Assembly (NCBI GenBank): GCA_002350465.1
Contig: DEEW01000172.1
Coordinates: 12,102 to 20,413 of the forward strand
Length of the DNA stretch: 8,312 nt
Reading direction: 5' to 3'
Source: Lachnospiraceae bacterium UBA2868
GTDB lineage: Bacteria > Bacillota_A > Clostridia > Lachnospirales > Lachnospiraceae
The translations under genes and the position numbers were made by a program. Each line of letters begins with the position of its first letter. The first letter of the stretch is position 1. Below the pieces are notes generated by a model that saw only the letters and a program-made list of their open reading frames with translations, was not told the DNA's origin and ran no database searches. Below are positions 6,860 through 8,312 of this stretch, piece after piece.

Positions 6860-7504
6860 TCAGTTAACACATATAAAATCCTTGATCTTATTATACATCC
6901 CTTCCTTGATCCCCGCGACAAGCATTATATCCTCTACGGTTTTGAAGCCTCCGTTTGTCTGCCTGTAATCGATGATCTTATCGGCTTTGGACTCCCCAAC
7001 CCCGGGAAGGGTCATAAGTGTTGCTTTATCGGCAGAATTTATGTTAACCTTTCCGCCTGTCCCTGTTGAGTTTTCTCCGGCAGATGATCCGGCAGTTTCG
7101 TTTTCGGCCACAGGAGCCTGCTCAATTTCCTCATACGTGGGAATATAGATCTTCTGTCCATCCTCGATTCTTGCCGCAAGATTGACATATTCCACAGCTG
7201 CCTCCCGTGAAAATCCCCCTGCCGCATTTACAGCATCAATCATCCTAACGTCGGGATCGAGCGTATACACATCGGGAGCTCTTACCGCCCCGCACACATA
7301 CACCCTGATCTTTTGGGTGATTTTCTCACTTTCCGTATCATCGTCCTTCTGTACGACAATTCCCGGTCCGGTTTTCTCATTTTGAGACTTTGCTTGCGGC
7401 TTGATGTCAATTATTTGCTCATCATTACTTCCACAGCCACAAAAAGCCGTAGCAATCACAAGGATTGCCACGGCAACACAATATTTAATTTTCTTTATAT
7501 TCAC
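6860..7504 (-). CDS. comEA: ComEA-like DNA-binding lipoprotein (SLBB plus helix-hairpin-helix)
   Basis: A 214-residue protein of the ComEA family, the membrane-held receptor that binds double-stranded DNA outside the cell and hands it to ComEC. The N-terminus MNIKKIKYCV is basic, followed by a hydrophobic run and FCGC (21-24), a plausible though not ideal lipobox with Cys24 as lipidated residue. A simple membrane anchor, as in Bacillus ComEA, is the alternative. An SLBB domain spans about 66-125, with VYVCGAVRAPDVY then MIDAVNAAGGF and GQKIYIPT. A Ser/Gly/Glu-rich linker follows (about 126-150), then the helix-hairpin-helix region (152-214) with VNINSADK, TLPGVGESKADKII and VEDIMLVAGI. The start is GTG with only a weak purine stretch upstream. 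It lies 34 bases after htrA and 38 bases before the regulator, so it is co-transcribed with them. comEC lies 3.9 kb away across the convergent tdk. Confidence 0.93.
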   Translation of the reverse strand: MNIKKIKYCVAVAILVIATAFCGCGSNDEQIIDIKPQAKSQNEKTGPGIVVQKDDDTESEKITQKIRVYVCGAVRAPDVYTLDPDVRMIDAVNAAGGFSREAAVEYVNLAARIEDGQKIYIPTYEEIEQAPVAENETAGSSAGENSTGTGGKVNINSADKATLMTLPGVGESKADKIIDYRQTNGGFKTVEDIMLVAGIKEGMYNKIKDFICVN

Positions 7505-7535
7505 AGGTCCACTCTTTCCGAGTTTCCCGAGACCT
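7505..7535 (-). repeat. Inverted repeat and near-tandem octamer in the htrA-comEA gap
   Basis: On the minus strand AGGTC (plus 7531-7535) can pair with GACCT (plus 7505-7509), the latter touching the comEA GTG start. Between them lies a near-duplicate CTCGGGAAA / CTCGGAAA (plus 7523-7531 and 7515-7522). There is no U-tract, so it is not a terminator. It could partly hide the already weak comEA ribosome binding site or mark a processing site, but a 5-bp stem with a 21-base loop is marginal. Confidence 0.3.
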
Positions 7536-7538
7536 AAC

Positions 7539-8312
7539 TTATCTGCCGAATCCGAAGAAGAACTCTTTCAGTTCATCCGGAAGCGAATTATAATAATCCT
7601 GCATTTCTTCTTCATTGTTGCGGTTACTTTCTTCGCTGCCGTTGTTGTTTTCCTTTTCACCGTTCCCGCTGCCCTTTTCATCGATAGAATCGACTCCGGA
7701 ATCTTTCCTTGTTGCAAGAGTTACCGTCACGGTCTTTTCTTTGTATTCTCCGTCTTCCTGACGGCTTATAACAAGATCCACCTCTTCACCGGCTTCATAA
7801 TAATCAAGTTTGTTGCGAAGTTCGGCAATCGAAGTTACCGATACGCCATCAAACTTCTTGATGATATCTCCTTTATGTATTCCCGCTTTATCCGCAGGAC
7901 CGTCTTCGGTTACCTCTTGAAGATATATTCCTTCGGGAATTCCGTACATTGTCGATGTCTGTGCATCTACCGATACACCGGTTATTCCGAGATATCCGGC
8001 CTTATCTTCATCAACCTTGTCTCTCGACTTGCGGTTCATCAAATTCTCTATAGTCTCGTTTGCCGCATTCATCGGAATTGCATATCCCATACCCTCAACA
8101 TAGGTTGACATGATCTTGGCAGCATTGATCCCTACAAGTTCACCTTTCATATTAAACAGGGCACCGCCTGAATTACCGGGATTGATAGCAGCATCAGTCT
8201 GGATGTATCCTATTTCTTCGTCATCATCAGGTACATCACGATCAAGTGCCGATACGATACCTGTTGTTACCGACTGCCCGTATCCTATGGCATTTCCTAT
8301 GGCAACAACCTG
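7539..8312 (-). CDS. HtrA/DegP-type trypsin-like serine protease with PDZ domain, C-terminal part
   Basis: The frame is open from the right edge, so this is the last 257 residues of a longer protein; the internal Met at 8150 is not the start. The fragment opens with VVAIGNAIGYG and SVTTGIVSAL, then QTDAAINPGNSGGAL, holding the catalytic Ser (fragment residue 48). The His and Asp of the triad, and the membrane anchor usual in Gram-positive HtrA, must lie outside the window. A single PDZ domain covers about fragment residues 106-202, with YLGITGVSV, GPADKAGIHKGDII and a GEEVDLVISR strand. The tail (about 205-257) is hydrophilic and Glu/Asn/Gly-rich and ends in LKEFFFGFGR. HtrA proteases degrade or refold damaged proteins at the membrane outer face and are often under envelope-stress two-component control, which fits the regulator and kinase downstream. 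It is the first visible gene of the operon, ending 34 bases before comEA. Confidence 0.95.
   Translation of the reverse strand, partial: QVVAIGNAIGYGQSVTTGIVSALDRDVPDDDEEIGYIQTDAAINPGNSGGALFNMKGELVGINAAKIMSTYVEGMGYAIPMNAANETIENLMNRKSRDKVDEDKAGYLGITGVSVDAQTSTMYGIPEGIYLQEVTEDGPADKAGIHKGDIIKKFDGVSVTSIAELRNKLDYYEAGEEVDLVISRQEDGEYKEKTVTVTLATRKDSGVDSIDEKGSGNGEKENNNGSEESNRNNEEEMQDYYNSLPDELKEFFFGFGR

Noticed and set aside
7401..8108. A 235-codon open frame on the plus strand
   Set aside because: It lies opposite htrA and comEA, whose motifs are clear. Its product is a Phe/Ile/Tyr-rich mix with no domain pattern, as expected of an antisense shadow.

Overview
The window looks like chromosomal DNA of a low-to-moderate GC Firmicute, most likely a clostridial gut or rumen bacterium of the Lachnospiraceae type. 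This rests on AGGAGG-like ribosome binding sites, lipobox-bearing lipoproteins, a GerMN-domain protein, an OmpR-family regulator and kinase whose wording I associate with that family, and a Gram-positive style ComEA/ComEC pair. The taxonomic call is inference from protein style only. No rRNA, tRNA, mobile element or CRISPR array is visible. The window is gene-dense, with no gene-free stretch longer than about 200 bases.

Right part (3701-8312, minus strand): a tight run of five genes read leftward. They are the C-terminal part of an HtrA/DegP-type serine protease (its N-terminus lies beyond the right edge), a ComEA-like DNA-binding protein that looks like a lipoprotein, an OmpR/PhoB-type response regulator, its membrane histidine kinase, and a GerMN-domain lipoprotein. 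Gaps are 34, 38, 3 and -8 bases, so I read this as one operon. All products except the response regulator have an extracytoplasmic part.

Middle (3150-3752, plus strand): a single thymidine kinase gene. It converges on the GerMN gene and the two coding regions overlap by 52 bases at their 3' ends. Its P-loop departs from the usual form.

Left part (1-2952, minus strand): comEC, the DNA-uptake channel protein with an OB-fold region, a membrane domain and a metallo-beta-lactamase-like domain, divergent from tdk across a 197-base intergenic region. After a 139-base gap comes the first 120 codons of a highly charged, probably coiled-coil protein that runs off the left edge.

Taken together, the window carries two of the core late-competence proteins (ComEA to bind DNA outside the cell, ComEC to pass one strand inward) wrapped around a two-component system, an envelope protease and a cell-wall-associated lipoprotein. 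The most interesting reading is that the DNA-uptake receptor is co-transcribed with, and perhaps controlled by, an envelope-sensing system. The sequence shows the linkage but does not prove the regulation. I did not find a wholly unknown system here; the families are known and the novelty, if any, is in arrangement and sequence variants.
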